A stretch of DNA of 64,000 nucleotides from Rufibacter hautae (GTDB taxonomy: Bacteria; Bacteroidota; Bacteroidia; Cytophagales; Hymenobacteraceae): NCBI RefSeq assembly GCF_008271695.1, contig NZ_VKKY01000001.1:2164589-2228588 (forward strand). Reading direction: 5' to 3'. The position numbers and the translations under genes were made by a program. Positions 63,276-64,000 of this stretch are shown here, one piece after another. How positions within the stretch are numbered: position 1 is the first letter of the stretch; each line of letters begins with the position of its first letter. The notes beneath the pieces are model-generated. The model searched no databases. It had not been told where the DNA came from and saw only the letters and a list, made by a program, of their open reading frames with translations.

Positions 63276-64000
63276 TTACGCTTCCAGCACCATCTGCGTC
63301 ACGGCATTGATCCAGGTGGGGTGCGTGTTGCAGCTTTCCACCAATTGCCAGTGCTCTCCGCCGGCAGCCTCAAACTCCTCCTTGAATTCCTTGCCTACTT
63401 CAATGGTGGTTTCCAAACAATCGGCGACAAAGGCAGGGCTGAATGCCAGAACACTTTTCACTCCGGCAGCGGCCAGGTCTTTCAGAATGAAGTCGGTGTA
63501 GGGTTGCAGCCATGGGTCTTTGCCCAGACGGGACTGGAACGACACGGTGTACTTGTCCTCGGGGATGTTCAGGGCCTTGGCCAGTTGGCGGGAGGTCTCA
63601 AAACACTGGGCCCGATAGCAGTAGCGGTTTCGGCTGTGGTACGTGTTGCAGCAGGCTCCTAGCTGGCAATAGCCTTTGGTGCTTGCCTTCAAAATCTGGC
63701 GCTCCGGCAAGCCGTGGTAACTGAAGACAAAATGGTCATAGTCGCGCTTGGCCATGTGCTCACGGGCGATCTCGGTGAAGGTGCCAATAAAGCCCGGGTG
63801 GTTACAAAACGTGCTGATGAAACTTATGTCTGGGATCACCTCCCACTTGCTTACAATCTCCATCACCTTCTCCTGCACAGAACCCGTGCTGGCCGAGGCA
63901 TACTGCGGGAACAGCGGCAGCACCACAATACGGTCCACTACTTTCTCCTGCAGTTCTCTCAGGGCATTTTCAATGCTGGGGCTCTGGTACCGCATGCCAA
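63276..64000 (-). CDS. hemH: Ferrochelatase (partial, N-terminus beyond window)
   Basis: The C-terminal 241 residues are seen; the frame continues past the window edge (GMRYQSPSI at the boundary, an internal family motif, so MRY is not the start). The catalytic SYHGLPER (His) is visible, as are LGACCNTYHSRNRYC and SFQSRLGKDPWLQPY, then AFSPAFVADCLET. It inserts ferrous iron into protoporphyrin IX (or coproporphyrin in other branches), the last step of heme synthesis. Confidence 0.95.
   Translation of the reverse strand, partial: GMRYQSPSIENALRELQEKVVDRIVVLPLFPQYASASTGSVQEKVMEIVSKWEVIPDISFISTFCNHPGFIGTFTEIAREHMAKRDYDHFVFSYHGLPERQILKASTKGYCQLGACCNTYHSRNRYCYRAQCFETSRQLAKALNIPEDKYTVSFQSRLGKDPWLQPYTDFILKDLAAAGVKSVLAFSPAFVADCLETTIEVGKEFKEEFEAAGGEHWQLVESCNTHPTWINAVTQMVLEA

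Noticed and set aside
1..64000. CRISPR arrays, tRNA, rRNA, insertion sequences, prophage
   Set aside because: No direct repeats with regular spacers, no RNA gene structures and no transposase or integrase sequences were seen.

Overview
The window looks like a chromosomal segment of a Bacteroidota bacterium of the order Cytophagales, most likely family Hymenobacteraceae (Rufibacter/Pontibacter-like). The evidence is type IX secretion sorting domains, PorP/SprF and PD40-OmpA proteins, a bacilliredoxin of the YtxJ type, a fused alpha/beta 2-oxoacid dehydrogenase E1, an archaeal/eukaryal-type prolyl-tRNA synthetase and TAnnTTTG-type promoter boxes. I see no rRNA, tRNA, CRISPR array, insertion sequence or phage gene.

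Layout. 1-10.9 kb: the start-proximal part of lutB, an M28 lipoprotein peptidase, ispF, an M16 peptidase, the fused E1 dehydrogenase, two small envelope proteins with ytxJ, an unknown exported protein, and lipA. 11.2-16.6 kb: a probable operon of an ice-binding-like surface protein (DUF3494, DUF11, type-B T9SS C-terminus), a PorP/SprF protein and a PD40-OmpA lipoprotein. 16.6-26.8 kb: a DUF4136 lipoprotein, gcvP, an alanine dehydrogenase/LOR-like oxidoreductase, small stress-type proteins, Mn catalase, rnd and a SIMPL protein. 26.9-31.4 kb: a zinc-ribbon-like protein, a PRC-barrel/SHOCT protein, an MBL hydrolase and small hypotheticals. 31.5-39.9 kb: two paralogous exported proteins sharing a possibly kinase-like domain (one fused to a BamA-like barrel), vsr, small hypotheticals and a FrnE-like DsbA. 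40.4-46.5 kb: sucA-sucB-lpdA. 46.7-53.2 kb: a T9SS cargo gene split by a frameshift, a FadL-like porin and a Tyr/Gly-rich lipoprotein. 53.4-64 kb: proS, then a five-gene minus-strand operon that matches the MoxR-vWA-beta-propeller (bpX) ternary type of predicted conflict system, then a LOG-family protein, an exported ABM-domain protein and the C-terminal part of hemH.

Metabolic links. The fused E1, LipA, GcvP, SucA, SucB and LpdA all belong to lipoate-dependent 2-oxoacid/glycine metabolism, and LipA makes the cofactor used by the others.

The two most interesting signals are: (1) a dispersed, roughly 38-bp imperfect palindrome present about 26 times, usually within 20 nt of a stop codon and often abutting an intrinsic terminator, with one clear and one weaker copy inside coding sequence; and (2) the bpX operon, whose large vWA/propeller protein ends in a domain that reads like the ribosomal L7/L12 C-terminal domain. 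The paralogous DWDRH/DRD domain proteins at 31.5-39.3 kb are a third candidate.
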